Shown one piece after another: positions 10,701-18,755 of a stretch of DNA of 64,000 nucleotides. The position numbers were made by a program, and so were the translations under genes. The notes beneath the pieces are model-generated. The model made no database searches. It was not told the origin of the DNA and saw only the letters and a program-made list of their open reading frames with translations. Source of the DNA: Synechococcus sp. HK01-R (lineage in GTDB: Bacteria; Cyanobacteriota; Cyanobacteriia; PCC-6307; Cyanobiaceae). The stretch is from positions 1,426,001 through 1,490,000 of the forward strand of contig NZ_CP059059.1 of assembly GCF_014217855.1 (NCBI RefSeq), read 5' to 3'. How positions within the stretch are numbered: the first letter of the stretch is position 1; every line of letters starts with the position of its first letter.

Positions 10701-11229
10701 TGGCGTAGCGCTGAAACTTGCCGCCGCCCAAGTACAGCTCGAACTGATCGGGGCGATGCCCCAGCAGTGGAGTGAGCAGTTCGCAGTAGGCCGAGGCCTG
10801 CACCAGGAAGGTGGTTTTGGGCTTGCTGGCGAGCTTGCATTCGATCGGGATGTAGCTCCAATCGCCCAGGGCCGATGGCTGCTCGATCCTGCGCAACAGA
10901 TCGGCACTGCCGCGCATGCCGCCATGGCACATCGAGGCCTGATGGATGAAGTCGAAGCCGTCGGCCATCGCAGCCTGGGTGGCGGCGTAGTCAGCGTCGG
11001 TTTGTTTGCCGGGCAGCCGGGCAATGCTGTGGCCTGCCTTTTCCAGCTTGGTGAGCAGCACCTGCTCGTGGCGCAGGCCATCAGCAAACAGCTGCTGATC
11101 CAGCTCACTCACCGCTGGCTTGCTGCCTTCAAACAGCTTCTGCGCCTGCAGCTCCTCCCACCAGGACCCGATCACGGGGCTGATGCTGAACAGCGACAGC
11201 TGGCTCGGTGTGATCAGGCGGGTGGGCAT
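7753..11229 (-). CDS. TM0106-family RecB-like nuclease fused to SF1 (Dna2/Nam7-type) helicase
   Basis: The 1158-residue protein starts with a RecB-like PD-(D/E)XK nuclease (GSADLL, then PIECKLA near residue 130 and QASAYCELL), continues with an RNase H-like exonuclease domain (DIWFDMEG near 315), and ends with an SF1 helicase: Walker A QGPPGTGKTT near 780, Walker B VVDEAGQ near 888, GTVDKFQGQE and the final NVAISRA motif. It should degrade or unwind nucleic acid in the cytoplasm. It is the first gene of the four-gene minus-strand operon. A degenerate relic of a close homologue lies at about 43130-43360. Confidence 0.9.
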   Translation of the reverse strand: MPTRLITPSQLSLFSISPVIGSWWEELQAQKLFEGSKPAVSELDQQLFADGLRHEQVLLTKLEKAGHSIARLPGKQTDADYAATQAAMADGFDFIHQASMCHGGMRGSADLLRRIEQPSALGDWSYIPIECKLASKPKTTFLVQASAYCELLTPLLGHRPDQFELYLGGGKFQRYATDQFWAWYQLLRQRFATFQQSFDPSQAPEDSPGDHGGWTAFIDERLEQQRDLMLVAGMRQSQRQKLRAEGINTIEQLAALPAGSSVKGLSGEALHELRQQAELQLAPVDANGRPAYRLRPLVAGKGLDALPAADPGDIWFDMEGIQDSVAGTKLEYLFGACYRDSPEAKPRFKGWWAHSEAEEKTAFEDWVDWVEARRRSHPGLHVYHYAAYEKTAMRRLAQQHATREAEIDDWLRSGLLVDLLPVVTSAIVLGEPSYSIKKVEHLYMEQRQAGVTNAGDSVVAYLHWQLSGEPEMPGEAPKASPKLQAIEDYNREDCESTVFLHDWLLKLRREQGLPEQPLQQPPDEAAQEPREPQPLELLSQQLLEEIPDHLADEDALGPRGMSWRTHRLLAQLLPFHHREAKVGWWAYFDRRSKAELSPAELIDDGEAIADAQWVGMDERPSARTGADIHHFRFDPSQPLKLHAGDGDGRLTVELPATGLKLDVDALDAERGTLSLKLPWSKRDQRLANGEGEGIPKHATSVIKVPADISKSLREQLEEQAMAWVHEHQPIPPAILQLLERHPLPALQELNAAIAEDPNAVGDALAGFLQEHSGISLALQGPPGTGKTTVTGQVIAQLVAAGQRVAISSNGHAAINNLLKKAKSTCSAAGVAGEVVKCNNSKEEALSAAGISVVKPGQITEAMAVVGGTTWMFCKEELANQFDWLVVDEAGQMSLANLLVMARCARSILLVGDQQQLAQPSQADHPGNSGQSCLEYWMEGASVVPDDRGVFLSTSWRMEPSLTAMVSALFYEGRLQASPANCANRINWGTPCQSSDGQLLQGQGLVFDPVAHSGNSVCSDEEINRIESLVDALLGGSYQHAKAGGIAAGTLTPDTILVTAPYNVQVNRLQQRLAGKARVGTVDKFQGQEAPVAIHSLTASSGDEAPRGLSFLLEPNRLNVAISRAQCLSIVVGSPGLASGIANTVAEAEQINRLCEVMG

Positions 11230-11252
11230 GAACGTGCATGTTCCTTCTCAGG

Positions 11253-11354
11253 ATGGTTCTGGCCAAGGGTTTTGGGCATCCCTTGATTGAGGGAGATGCG
11301 CTTTGGTGGCTCCAGCAAAAAGGCTTGGATGCGCATCCGGTAAGGGACCTCTAA
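11253..11354 (+). CDS. Possible 33-residue ORF
   Basis: A short ATG-initiated frame upstream of the RHH gene, reading ...LIEGDALWWLQQKGL... There is no clear ribosome binding site and no family I recognise. It may be a remnant of the larger partner of the small gene that follows, or chance. Confidence 0.2.
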   Translation: MVLAKGFGHPLIEGDALWWLQQKGLDAHPVRDL

Positions 11355-11381
11355 GTTCCAGATCCCCGCCGCCGTAGGTCT

Positions 11382-11558
11382 GTGACCTTTAAATCTCCTC
11401 GTGCCTTGAAGCGAGTGTCTCTTGAGTTGCCTGAGGAGCTTGTGGCAGCGATCGATGCCCGCAAGGTCGCGATGGGGTTTGCAACACGTGGTGAGGTTCT
11501 CTCAGGGCTGATGAGTTGGATGTTGAAGGATCCTCTTGATGATGGATCTGCTGGATAG
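11382..11558 (+). CDS. Ribbon-helix-helix (CopG/Arc-like) small protein
   Basis: A GTG-started frame of 58 residues. The core KRVSLELPEELVAAIDAR followed by TRGEVLSGLM fits the beta-alpha-alpha pattern of ribbon-helix-helix DNA-binding proteins, commonly antitoxins or plasmid-type repressors. No toxin partner is evident: the next 219 bases hold only short broken frames (for example one ending IAKEQLVFKCIPDPDADLWS before 11732), which may be remains of one. The gene diverges from the defence operon. Start codon choice is uncertain because the Shine-Dalgarno signal is weak. Confidence 0.55.
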   Translation: MTFKSPRALKRVSLELPEELVAAIDARKVAMGFATRGEVLSGLMSWMLKDPLDDGSAG

Positions 11559-11777
11559 GCCTTTGGAGGCGAGAGTGCTGGTTGTTGATCGCTGCTTTTT
11601 GAGTGATACGTCGGCCGCCTCCCATGTCGAATTTCAAGGCACGTTGGCGAGGAGGTTTTGATTCCTGAGATCGCCAAAGAGCAGCTGGTGTTCAAGTGCA
11701 TCCCCGATCCAGATGCGGATCTCTGGAGTTGAGAATGCTTCGCGCACACCATCAACGGAAAGCTTTGGTTGCCATTG

Positions 11778-12443
11778 CTAACGGTGGTGGTCGCCTGCTT
11801 TGTGGTCATGCCGCTGCGGGTACGCTTCGGCCCACTCCGTTTCCGTGATTCCTTGAGGAATCAGGGCTTGATAGGCGCCGCTGTTGAGGATGTCGTTCAC
11901 CGCTTCCCCCAGGCGCTCCACCGAGCGGCTGCTGGGCAGGCGGTCCACCAGCGCCTGATGCATGCGCAGCAGATACCAGGCACTGCCATCGAGGCCGGCA
12001 TTGAATTTGCTCCACATCGCTGGATCGCGCCTTTCATCCAGCACCATGTCGCCGGCGTTGTGGGCCTTGTCGGCAGCGGTCACCAGCAGTGAGGACAAGG
12101 GCTTGCTGGCGAGGGAGTCGAGGTAGCGCGTTTTGCGCAGCAACCAGGGTTCCTTTTCACCCGGCTTGGCCTCGGGAGAAGTGTCGGTGCAGTCGCGCAC
12201 AATGTCGGCCACCGCCACCCCGAAGCGTTCGGCGATCGATGCATGGCTCTGGCCTGCGTCTTCGATGGCGTCGTGCAGCAGGGCTGCAATCGCCTGATCT
12301 TCATTGCCGCCGTCTTCCCACACCAGGGCGCTGACGCTGATCAGGTGCGAGATGTAGGGCACCGGTTTGCCTTTGCGGCGCTGCGCGCGATGCAGTTCTT
12401 CGGCCCATTGCAGGGCTGCGCCGTAGCGGGGGGTGGTCATCAT
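11778..12443 (-). CDS. HD-domain phosphohydrolase, SpoT/Mesh1-like
   Basis: The 221-residue protein carries the HD signature (ISHLISVSALV, then AALLHDAIEDAG) and a later metal-site segment LVTAADKAHNAGDM, as in the small single-domain (p)ppGpp hydrolases and related HD nucleotidases. Metal-dependent phosphohydrolase activity is expected; the substrate is inferred. The start at 12443 has AGGA about seven bases upstream. A pair of identical palindromes lies upstream at 12511-12558. Confidence 0.8.
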   Translation of the reverse strand: MMTTPRYGAALQWAEELHRAQRRKGKPVPYISHLISVSALVWEDGGNEDQAIAALLHDAIEDAGQSHASIAERFGVAVADIVRDCTDTSPEAKPGEKEPWLLRKTRYLDSLASKPLSSLLVTAADKAHNAGDMVLDERRDPAMWSKFNAGLDGSAWYLLRMHQALVDRLPSSRSVERLGEAVNDILNSGAYQALIPQGITETEWAEAYPQRHDHKAGDHHR

Positions 12444-12510
12444 TGGCTTCCTGTCTGACTGGCCCATCGGCGAACTCCTCCGCTGTCAAGCCAACACGCC
12501 TGAATACACA

Positions 12511-12558
12511 CCCTCAGTTGAGGGATGGAAATCGAGCAATGCCTCCCTCAGTTGAGGG
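12511..12558. promoter_or_regulatory. Two identical 14-bp palindromes, probable operator pair
   Basis: CCCTCAGTTGAGGG occurs at 12511-12524 and again at 12545-12558, 34 bases apart start to start, in the gap between the divergent HD gene and the 60-residue gene at 12610. A partial third half-site (CCCTCAATAG) begins at 12580. Duplicate palindromes at about three helical turns suggest a dimeric repressor; the binder is unknown. Confidence 0.5.
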
Positions 12559-12609
12559 ATGCGGAGATCCGCTTCATCGCCCTCAATAGAAGGAGCGCAA
12601 GGAGTGGTG

Positions 12610-12792
12610 ATGCCCCCGGCCTACGACCTGATCCTGCAACGACGCGGACAGCTGCAGACCGAAACCGTGCAGGTGAGCGATGCCGCCGCGGCATGGCGTC
12701 TGGGCCGTGATCGCTACCCCGAGTGCATTCGTGGGGTGGTGTGCCGCGATCACTCTTCTGTTGATGCTGCTGAGCCGGATTCACGCAGCTAG
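12610..12792 (+). CDS. Conserved-type small protein, 60 residues
   Basis: ATG start with AAGGAG about ten bases upstream. The sequence (YDLILQRRGQLQTETVQVSD, then AWRLGRDRYPECIRGVV) is compact and soluble-looking, with no membrane segment or known motif. I do not recognise the family. A longer in-frame start upstream is possible but would run across the palindromes. Confidence 0.6.
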   Translation: MPPAYDLILQRRGQLQTETVQVSDAAAAWRLGRDRYPECIRGVVCRDHSSVDAAEPDSRS

Positions 12793-12818
12793 AACAAGGG
12801 CTCTCGACCTCGCTGGTG

Positions 12819-13528
12819 ATGGAACTGCGGCTGGAGTCGCAAGCGCTGCTCGAGGCGATGCATCAGGCAGAGCAGTTTTTCAGAATCAGCGGGTCGTGGC
12901 CTGCATGGGCGATCGCTTTGCCCTCAGCTGCCTTTGCCTGGCGGAGCCGATTCGACGTTCGATGGTGGGCGCTGCCACCACAGAAGACGAAGGTTTGGAA
13001 CTGGTGCTACGCACCCAACCCAGCCTGTTGATCTGCAGTTCGGATCTGGAAAGTGGCTACGGCATTGATCTGCTCAAACGGGTGAAGGCGGAGCTGCCCA
13101 CCTGCCAGCTGCTGATCTTGCTGGTGCGTGAAACCAAGGAGGTGGTGCAGGAGGCGATGGAAGCTTTCGCTGATGCCGTGGTCTTTAAATCCAGCCTGGG
13201 CAGCGGCAAGGGCGATTTCATTCAGGCTTTGGCCACCCTCGCCGAAGGCGGGGTGTATTTCCCCGAGGAGATTCGTAAGCTTGGTGCTGCGCAGTCACCC
13301 CGACCTGATCTTCCGCCTTTGGTGGAAGAACTCAGCGACCGGGAACGTGATGTGGTGGCAGGCGTGGCCCGCGGCCTCACCAATCAGGCCATTGCCGAAA
13401 GCCTCGCCATTTCCCTGGAAACGGTGAAAACCCATGTGGTGAATGCCAAAGACAAACTTGGCGCTGCTGATCGCACCCAATTGGCGGTGATGGCCTTGCT
13501 TTATGGCCTGATTGATCCATTGGGGTGA
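12819..13528 (+). pseudogene. LuxR-type response regulator, frameshifted near its N-terminus
   Basis: Paralogue of the intact gene at 45116-45826; the two are collinear and end identically in LYGLIDPLG. The LuxR helix-turn-helix (RDVVAGVARGLTNQAIAESL...ETVKTHV) is intact. The N-terminal frame (MELRLESQALLEAMHQAEQFF) leaves phase at a run of five T at 12876-12880; a sixth T would join it to QNQRVVACMGDRF in the main frame. Either the gene is broken, the run slips during expression, or translation begins at ATG 12905. The receiver-like half lacks the phosphoacceptor Asp (LLICSSDLE), so the protein is phosphorylation-independent if made. Confidence 0.75.
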
Positions 13529-13602
13529 TCAGGTGGTGCTCCTTAATACATCAGCTCTCCCGCTCGAAGGTTAATGCGTGAAGTATTGATTGCTTTCTGG
13601 TT

Positions 13603-13755
13603 ATGTCGTTCGACAAGCTCGACCGCACCACTCAGACCATCTACAACGCCAAGATGCGCGCCACTGCGGTGCTGCATGAGACAGCGCCAAAGCTCACGGC
13701 CTTGGAGAAAGCGATGTGGCTCCAATTGAAGCGCAAGCAGCACTCCTCTCGCTGA
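13603..13755 (+). CDS. Small hypothetical protein, 50 residues
   Basis: ATG-started frame rich in Lys, Arg, Thr and Ala (KLDRTTQTIYNAKMRATAVL, then LTALEKAMWLQLKRK). Predicted alpha-helical and basic; no family recognised. It stands alone between the regulator relic and the TerB-like gene. Confidence 0.5.
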   Translation: MSFDKLDRTTQTIYNAKMRATAVLHETAPKLTALEKAMWLQLKRKQHSSR

Positions 13756-13883
13756 AAGGGAGGCGGCCATGGTGTGCAAAGGCTTGAGCTAGGTGGAATC
13801 ACTTAAAACGTCGAGCGTGTGTTGCTTGCCACATCACTGGTTTGTGGGCTGAGGCGATAACGAAATATCTTGTTCTCTCCGTG

Positions 13884-14324
13884 ATGGATTCGTTAACGGC
13901 CTTTGCAGCGGTTGGCTTTGCCGCTGTGTCTTGGGATGGTCATTTCACCAAAGCGGGCACGCGCTCATTTCGCCATGCGCTGGATTATCGCGAACCGTTC
14001 TGCCAGATGACCGATGGCGAAATGATTGCCCTTTTGGATGAACTGCTCGATTTGCGACGCGCGTTAGGGGCCCACGAGATGATGCTTCAGGCCGCGAAAT
14101 GTCTCACGAGCGCTCAGTGCATGACGGCGTACGCGATGGCCTCCGAGTTGATGCGTTCCGATGGCCCATTTGAGCCCGAGGAGCGACGCTTTCTGGATCA
14201 CCTCGCAGTGATCTTGGAAATGTCCAAATTTGAAGCGCAGCGGATTGATGCGGTGTTTGAAATCTTTCATTCCCGCCTCACCCTCAGCAGCACGCTTGAG
14301 CTCAATCCTGTTGTGCCCTGCTGA
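13884..14324 (+). CDS. TerB-like helical protein
   Basis: About 146 residues from the chosen ATG; an upstream in-frame start at 13842 exists but adds an atypical leader. The C-terminal half, with AYAMASELMRSDGPFEPEER followed by RFLDHLAVILEMS, matches the TerB/DUF533-like helical fold, where an acidic loop follows a D-G/E-E-R pattern. TerB-like proteins are linked to membrane stress and phage or metal responses; the role here is unknown. Confidence 0.65.
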   Translation: MDSLTAFAAVGFAAVSWDGHFTKAGTRSFRHALDYREPFCQMTDGEMIALLDELLDLRRALGAHEMMLQAAKCLTSAQCMTAYAMASELMRSDGPFEPEERRFLDHLAVILEMSKFEAQRIDAVFEIFHSRLTLSSTLELNPVVPC

Positions 14325-14332
14325 TTCAGTCT

Positions 14333-15052
14333 TCACTCCAGGACCCTGGCCGGCCCTGTGCACACCCAGGTGCGGTTGATGCCTGGTGCTGCCAGGAAGG
14401 GGGCGTCGTAGACATTCGAACGCCCTTGGCTGTTGTTACTGCTTTGCACGCGCCACTGCTCGCGTTCGCAGCTCACCGACACGGTGAGGCTGCCGCTGCC
14501 CTGCTTGTTGATCCGCAGCAGGCGCACTCCGTCGTAGAGGCCCAGGGGCTTGGCATCCAGCTGTTTGAGCAGGATCGCCAAGGCCTGCTGGGGCTCGGCG
14601 CTGGCCTGATTCGGTTTCGCTGCGCAGAGATCGCTCAGGCCTGAGTTGGGGCATTGCTCGAGCGACATATCAAAAATGATCGTGTTGCCGTTGGCTTGAT
14701 TGATAAGCCCGAAGCTGCCGGCGTACTCCCGCAGCATCCATTCCCCTCCCCTTGCGTCTTTGTAGAAGCCCACATTGCGGGCAGCACCGTCTTTCACCCG
14801 GGTGTAGGTGTCGTGGACGCCGTCTTTCCACTCAATCTTGAACCGGTCGCAGGGGGCATCGGCGCAGAGAAAGGTGCGCCGGCAGGGGATGCTCTTGTTG
14901 TTGTAGAGGCAGCTCACCCAGGGTTCAGCGGCCATGGCTTTCCCGGCACTGTTCGCAGTGATGGCGTTGACCCCACCGAGGAGGAGTGCCGAACTGAGCC
15001 CCAGTGCGATTCGGATCATTGGGTGAGTGATGCCGTGGCTTTGCGTCGACAT
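14333..15052 (-). CDS. Secreted Cys-containing hypothetical protein
   Basis: About 239 residues with an N-terminal signal sequence (IRIALGLSSALLLGG, cleavage likely after AMA). The mature part has paired cysteines (CLYNNKSIPCRRTFLCADAPC), suggesting disulphides in the periplasm. It is convergent with the TerB-like gene and divergent from the YcgJ-like gene at 15211, with which it shares a Cys-rich secreted character. Start is ambiguous among 15055, 15052 and 15019; all keep the signal peptide. Confidence 0.65.
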   Translation of the reverse strand: MSTQSHGITHPMIRIALGLSSALLLGGVNAITANSAGKAMAAEPWVSCLYNNKSIPCRRTFLCADAPCDRFKIEWKDGVHDTYTRVKDGAARNVGFYKDARGGEWMLREYAGSFGLINQANGNTIIFDMSLEQCPNSGLSDLCAAKPNQASAEPQQALAILLKQLDAKPLGLYDGVRLLRINKQGSGSLTVSVSCEREQWRVQSSNNSQGRSNVYDAPFLAAPGINRTWVCTGPARVLE

Positions 15053-15210
15053 CATCGTTTGATCCACGACAGCGCGCCTGCGTTGTTCGTTTCTGTCGTA
15101 CTCGGAGGCAGCGACAGGGCACAGCTTCAAAGGGAGACACTTGCCGCCTCGCTGGATAACGCAGCGAACTTCGGTCTCTAGTTTTTCGCTGCTTGTTCTC
15201 TTGTGTCGCG

Positions 15211-15936
15211 ATGCGCTCTGCCGTTCTGATGGCCGGTGTTGCTGGTTTGCTGATCAGTCCCCTGGCGGCCCAGGCCAACACTGATGCCATCACTTTTCCC
15301 CGTGCAGGTGAGGTCTGCGACCAGGTGGGGCAGGTCTGTTACGACAGCTACGGGCCTTCCATCGGCATCACCAAGATCTATTTCGGTCAGTTCGCCGCCG
15401 ATCGCCTGACGCAGAACCTCAGCGGCTCCAACAGCCGCGACTTCCGGCTCAGCTCCGGTCAGGCCTGCAGCATTGCGCAGCGCACCTGTTGGAAAGATGG
15501 TTGGAGTGCCCAGAAGAAAGCCAAGCGGCTCACCAGGCAGTTGTTCGGCGCTGACCCGGTGCAGCCTCAACCCCAGCCACAGAAGCAGGTGGCGCAACAA
15601 ACCGGGTTCTGCAGCCTCAGCGAAGCGGGCAGAACCATGTTCGATGGGCCCTGTGATCTCAAGCAGGTGGTGAAGGGAAACAACAGCCGCTACCGCATCC
15701 ATCTCGGCAACGGCAACACCTATGTGTTCACCAGCAAAGGGGGCCATAGCTACACCATCACCGCTTCTTTCGGGGGCAGCTGGCCGGTGACCTTCGTGGA
15801 TCACGGCAACACCGGTGTGTTCCGCTTCGCCAACTACAAGCTGGTGGCCACCCAGAACAATGGCAGCCCGCAGCCCACTGCCGGGGAAGCGGTTGGAGCG
15901 GCCGTTGGTGCTTTGCTGCAGAACCTGTTCAAATAA
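15211..15936 (+). CDS. YcgJ-family secreted protein
   Basis: Signal peptide (SAVLMAGVAGLLISPLAAQA) then a YcgJ-type domain: FPRAGEVCDQVGQVCYDSYG...GITKIYFG...CSIAQRTCWKDGW. A linker rich in Pro and Gln leads to a second Cys-containing beta-rich domain (GFCSLSEAGRTMFDGPC, then NGNTYVFTSKGG). Expected in the periplasm or outside the cell. Function of YcgJ is unknown. The ATG at 15211 gives the shortest good signal peptide. Confidence 0.75.
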   Translation: MRSAVLMAGVAGLLISPLAAQANTDAITFPRAGEVCDQVGQVCYDSYGPSIGITKIYFGQFAADRLTQNLSGSNSRDFRLSSGQACSIAQRTCWKDGWSAQKKAKRLTRQLFGADPVQPQPQPQKQVAQQTGFCSLSEAGRTMFDGPCDLKQVVKGNNSRYRIHLGNGNTYVFTSKGGHSYTITASFGGSWPVTFVDHGNTGVFRFANYKLVATQNNGSPQPTAGEAVGAAVGALLQNLFK

Positions 15937-16266
15937 GCCGTTGCTCGCCCTGGTCCCTGTTTCTCATGGGCCAGGGTGGTGAACTCAGATCACCGCCGCG
16001 TCATACCGACCCTCAGTATTGGTTGGAGCCGAAACAGCGTCAGCAGGGCTCTCGCCGGATTGTCAGCTGATCCGTGTTATCGGCGCTTTCGACGCGAGTG
16101 GTGAGCTTGGTTGTGATCGGTCTGTAGATCTGGTGGATGAATTCCCGGGCTGTCCCTTGGGGAGCTCTGCGTCGCCACAGGTAACGCAACTTCCAGCTTC
16201 AAGCCTGAGTGGAGGCTCCCAAGACTATCGGCCATTGCTATTGAACGGGAATGGCTTGAGTGCTCT
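15937..16266. other. Gene-free stretch with one hairpin
   Basis: No convincing coding frame. A strong stem (CCCTGG...CCAGGG) at about 15950-15976 follows the YcgJ-like gene and may help terminate it, though no T-run follows. The rest shows nothing I can name. Confidence 0.4.
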
Positions 16267-16389
16267 ATGGCTCCCACCCTTCTGTTCATCACCGGGGCGC
16301 TGGCCGGGCTCATTGCCGGCTGCACCCTGCGTCCATCCTTAGTGCAGTGGTTCAGTGCTGTTGCGGCCCCGGGGGCGGGCAGCAGCTAG
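16267..16389 (+). CDS. Tiny single-span membrane protein, 40 residues
   Basis: ATG-started frame with one hydrophobic segment (LLFITGALAGLIAG) followed by a short polar tail. It sits about 100 bases ahead of the MscS gene in the same direction and could be co-transcribed. No family recognised. Confidence 0.45.
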   Translation: MAPTLLFITGALAGLIAGCTLRPSLVQWFSAVAAPGAGSS

Positions 16390-16487
16390 AAGGAGCTCGC
16401 CCGGTTGGTGTGGGTTCGATGCACAGCAACCTCGGCGTTGAGGTTGGAGTCGAACCCTCTGGCTAACGTCAACCCAACCGTTCGGCG

Positions 16488-18668
16488 ATGACTGGCGTGC
16501 GCAGGAGCAAATGGATCGTTGCGTTTCTGGCTGGCCTTCTGAGTGCGTGCCTGCTCTCCGGTCTGCCGCTCTGGGCTGGTCCTCAAACAGGGAACCATCA
16601 GCTGCTGGATCAGCGTTATGGGAGTGCCCAGACGGTGATTCCGCTCGAGGATCAGCCGTTTTACACCGATCTGGAACGGCGTGCCGATCTCTGGCGCCAC
16701 ACGCCCCTGGGGCAGGTGGTGGGGGACTCACCGCAGGCCACCCTGCTCAATTTCTATGCCGTGATGGCTGATGTGGGTCAACTGATCGAGGATGTGGAGG
16801 CGTCGCACCTCAACGATCGCGGCCTGTTCTGGAACCGTCAGGCCCGGGCTGAGATGGAGGAAGTGGAGGTGCGCTTCGATGCGGCGGTGGCGTCGCTGGA
16901 TGGATCGCTGTTCCCGCTCGGCGTGCGCCCGTACCTCAAGGACGAAGCGGCGATTCAGCTCAAGCATGTTCTCGATTTCATCTTCAACAGCAGCCGGCAG
17001 GTGATCACCATCCCCGATGCCGCCGCCATGAAGGCGCTGAATGACGAACGCTCCAAAGACACCCAGTCATGGACGCTTCCGGGGTCCTCGATCGTGCTCA
17101 CCAGCCAGCTGGCGGAGGATGCGGCCAACAGCAACTTTTATTTCTCGGCGGCCACGGTGGCGAGCGCCTCGGCCATGTATGCCCAGCTGAGCCGGCAGGT
17201 GGCTGATCTCGGCGATCAGACCTTTGTCACCCGCAATTTCTACGACGATTTCATTCACACCCCCGGCCGCCTGTTCCCGCCCAAGTGGTACCTGAATTTT
17301 CCAGCCGGCCTGCGCGCCGGTCTGGAGACCGAGGTGCTCTTCGGGCAGACCCTGTTCCGGCTGGTGCTGTCGGTGCTGGCGATCGGTCTGCTGCTGGTGT
17401 TGCTGTCGCTGCTGTTCCGGCAGCTGATCCGCTCCTTCCGCACCATCTCCACGGATGCGGCGGGGGTCTGGATGCGCGATTCGCTGGCCTGGAAGCGCTT
17501 TGTGCTGGTGCTGCCGATGGTGATCGCCACCAAGGCCGTGGAGTTGCTCGTGGACGACTACCTCAACTACACCGGCCTGCCCCTGGTGGTGCTCACGTTG
17601 CTGTTTGAAGTCGCCTACTTCAGCCTGGGCGTGTTGCTGGTGTTTTTGTTCTTCGAGGCGCTGGGCCGCTCGGTGTCGGAGGGGCTGGTGCGCCTGTCGG
17701 GCAGTCACGACGTCTGGCGCCTCTCTCGCACCAGCAACCGGGTGATGCCCACCTGCCGGATCGTGTCGGGGGTGGTGGCTGTGGCCCTGATCTACAAGCT
17801 GCTGCTGCAGCTGGGCCTGTCGCCCACTCTGGTGCTTGCCCTCTCCACCGTGCCCGGCCTGGCGATCGGCCTCGGTGCCTCCAAGCTGCTCAGCAACCTC
17901 TTCGCCGGCCTGTCGCTGCAGACCGACCGGCCGCTGCGGGTGGGGGAGTTCTGCGAGATCGGCGACCAGCAGGGCTTCCTCACCAAGATCGGCCTGCGCT
18001 CAGTGGAACTCGAAACGGTCACCGGTCGCGTCACGATTCCGAATGCGGTGGCGGAAGACTGCATCGTCAACAACCTCTCGCGCCATGTCACCGTCGCCGG
18101 TTCGCCTCAGCTGCAGGGCCTGGAGCTGAACCTCGAGCTGGATGCGGAGTCTCCGTTCAGCCCCGATCAGATCGCCGATCTGCTGGCGCTGGCGCGCCGC
18201 TATGCCGAGGGCCGGCCCGATCTGATCAATCCCTGCCTCACCGTGGAGCTGGAGCCAGGTTCGCCGCAGCGGCTGCGCTGCATCGGCCTGATTCACGTGG
18301 TGAACTGGCGCGACTACATCGATCTGCAGGAGTCCCTGACGCTCGCCTTCAATCAGCTGATCTATCGGGTGGATCTCTCCCACTTCGTGCTCTCGGTGTC
18401 GTACGACACCACCGATCAGCAGCTGGCATCGATCCCCGGCCTGGTGCGCGGGATCATTGATCGCACAGCCGGATTCGAGCTGAAGGCCTGCCGGCTGCTG
18501 GCTATCGCCGAGTTCAGCTACGACTTCAAATGTCACCTCGTCTCGGAAGGGCTGACCTTCACCGCGTTCAAGGATTCGATCGACTGGATCAACCGGGAGC
18601 TGTTGCGGGAGCTGGCGGCGGCGGAGATCGTGATCCCTTTCCCCACCGCGATCGAGATCAAGGGGTGA
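16488..18668 (+). CDS. MscS-family mechanosensitive channel, long form
   Basis: The 726-residue protein has a signal-like N-terminus, a roughly 260-residue periplasmic region, several membrane spans (for example LVLSVLAIGLLLVLLSLLF), then the MscS pore helix and beta domain: STVPGLAIGLGASKLLSNLF, FCEIGDQQGFLTKIGLRSVE and VTIPNAVAEDCIVNN. It is much longer than the small MscS channel and resembles the multi-span cyanobacterial forms. It would release solutes from the cytoplasm on hypo-osmotic shock. Confidence 0.9.
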   Translation: MTGVRRSKWIVAFLAGLLSACLLSGLPLWAGPQTGNHQLLDQRYGSAQTVIPLEDQPFYTDLERRADLWRHTPLGQVVGDSPQATLLNFYAVMADVGQLIEDVEASHLNDRGLFWNRQARAEMEEVEVRFDAAVASLDGSLFPLGVRPYLKDEAAIQLKHVLDFIFNSSRQVITIPDAAAMKALNDERSKDTQSWTLPGSSIVLTSQLAEDAANSNFYFSAATVASASAMYAQLSRQVADLGDQTFVTRNFYDDFIHTPGRLFPPKWYLNFPAGLRAGLETEVLFGQTLFRLVLSVLAIGLLLVLLSLLFRQLIRSFRTISTDAAGVWMRDSLAWKRFVLVLPMVIATKAVELLVDDYLNYTGLPLVVLTLLFEVAYFSLGVLLVFLFFEALGRSVSEGLVRLSGSHDVWRLSRTSNRVMPTCRIVSGVVAVALIYKLLLQLGLSPTLVLALSTVPGLAIGLGASKLLSNLFAGLSLQTDRPLRVGEFCEIGDQQGFLTKIGLRSVELETVTGRVTIPNAVAEDCIVNNLSRHVTVAGSPQLQGLELNLELDAESPFSPDQIADLLALARRYAEGRPDLINPCLTVELEPGSPQRLRCIGLIHVVNWRDYIDLQESLTLAFNQLIYRVDLSHFVLSVSYDTTDQQLASIPGLVRGIIDRTAGFELKACRLLAIAEFSYDFKCHLVSEGLTFTAFKDSIDWINRELLRELAAAEIVIPFPTAIEIKG

Positions 18669-18755
18669 CGACGCTGTGGCCGTAGATGATTCCGCCGCGA
18701 TCGCGCCCCTGATGCCTCTCAAGGCGCAGATCCCCAACCATGCAAGGCCTGCCGC

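Noticed and set aside
8458-11286. Open plus-strand frame of 942 codons
   Set aside because: Antisense to the RecB-like helicase gene, whose motifs are complete; long antisense frames are expected in GC-rich DNA.
12559-12609. Upstream extension of the 60-residue gene
   Set aside because: It would read across the palindromes; the start at 12610 has its own ribosome site.
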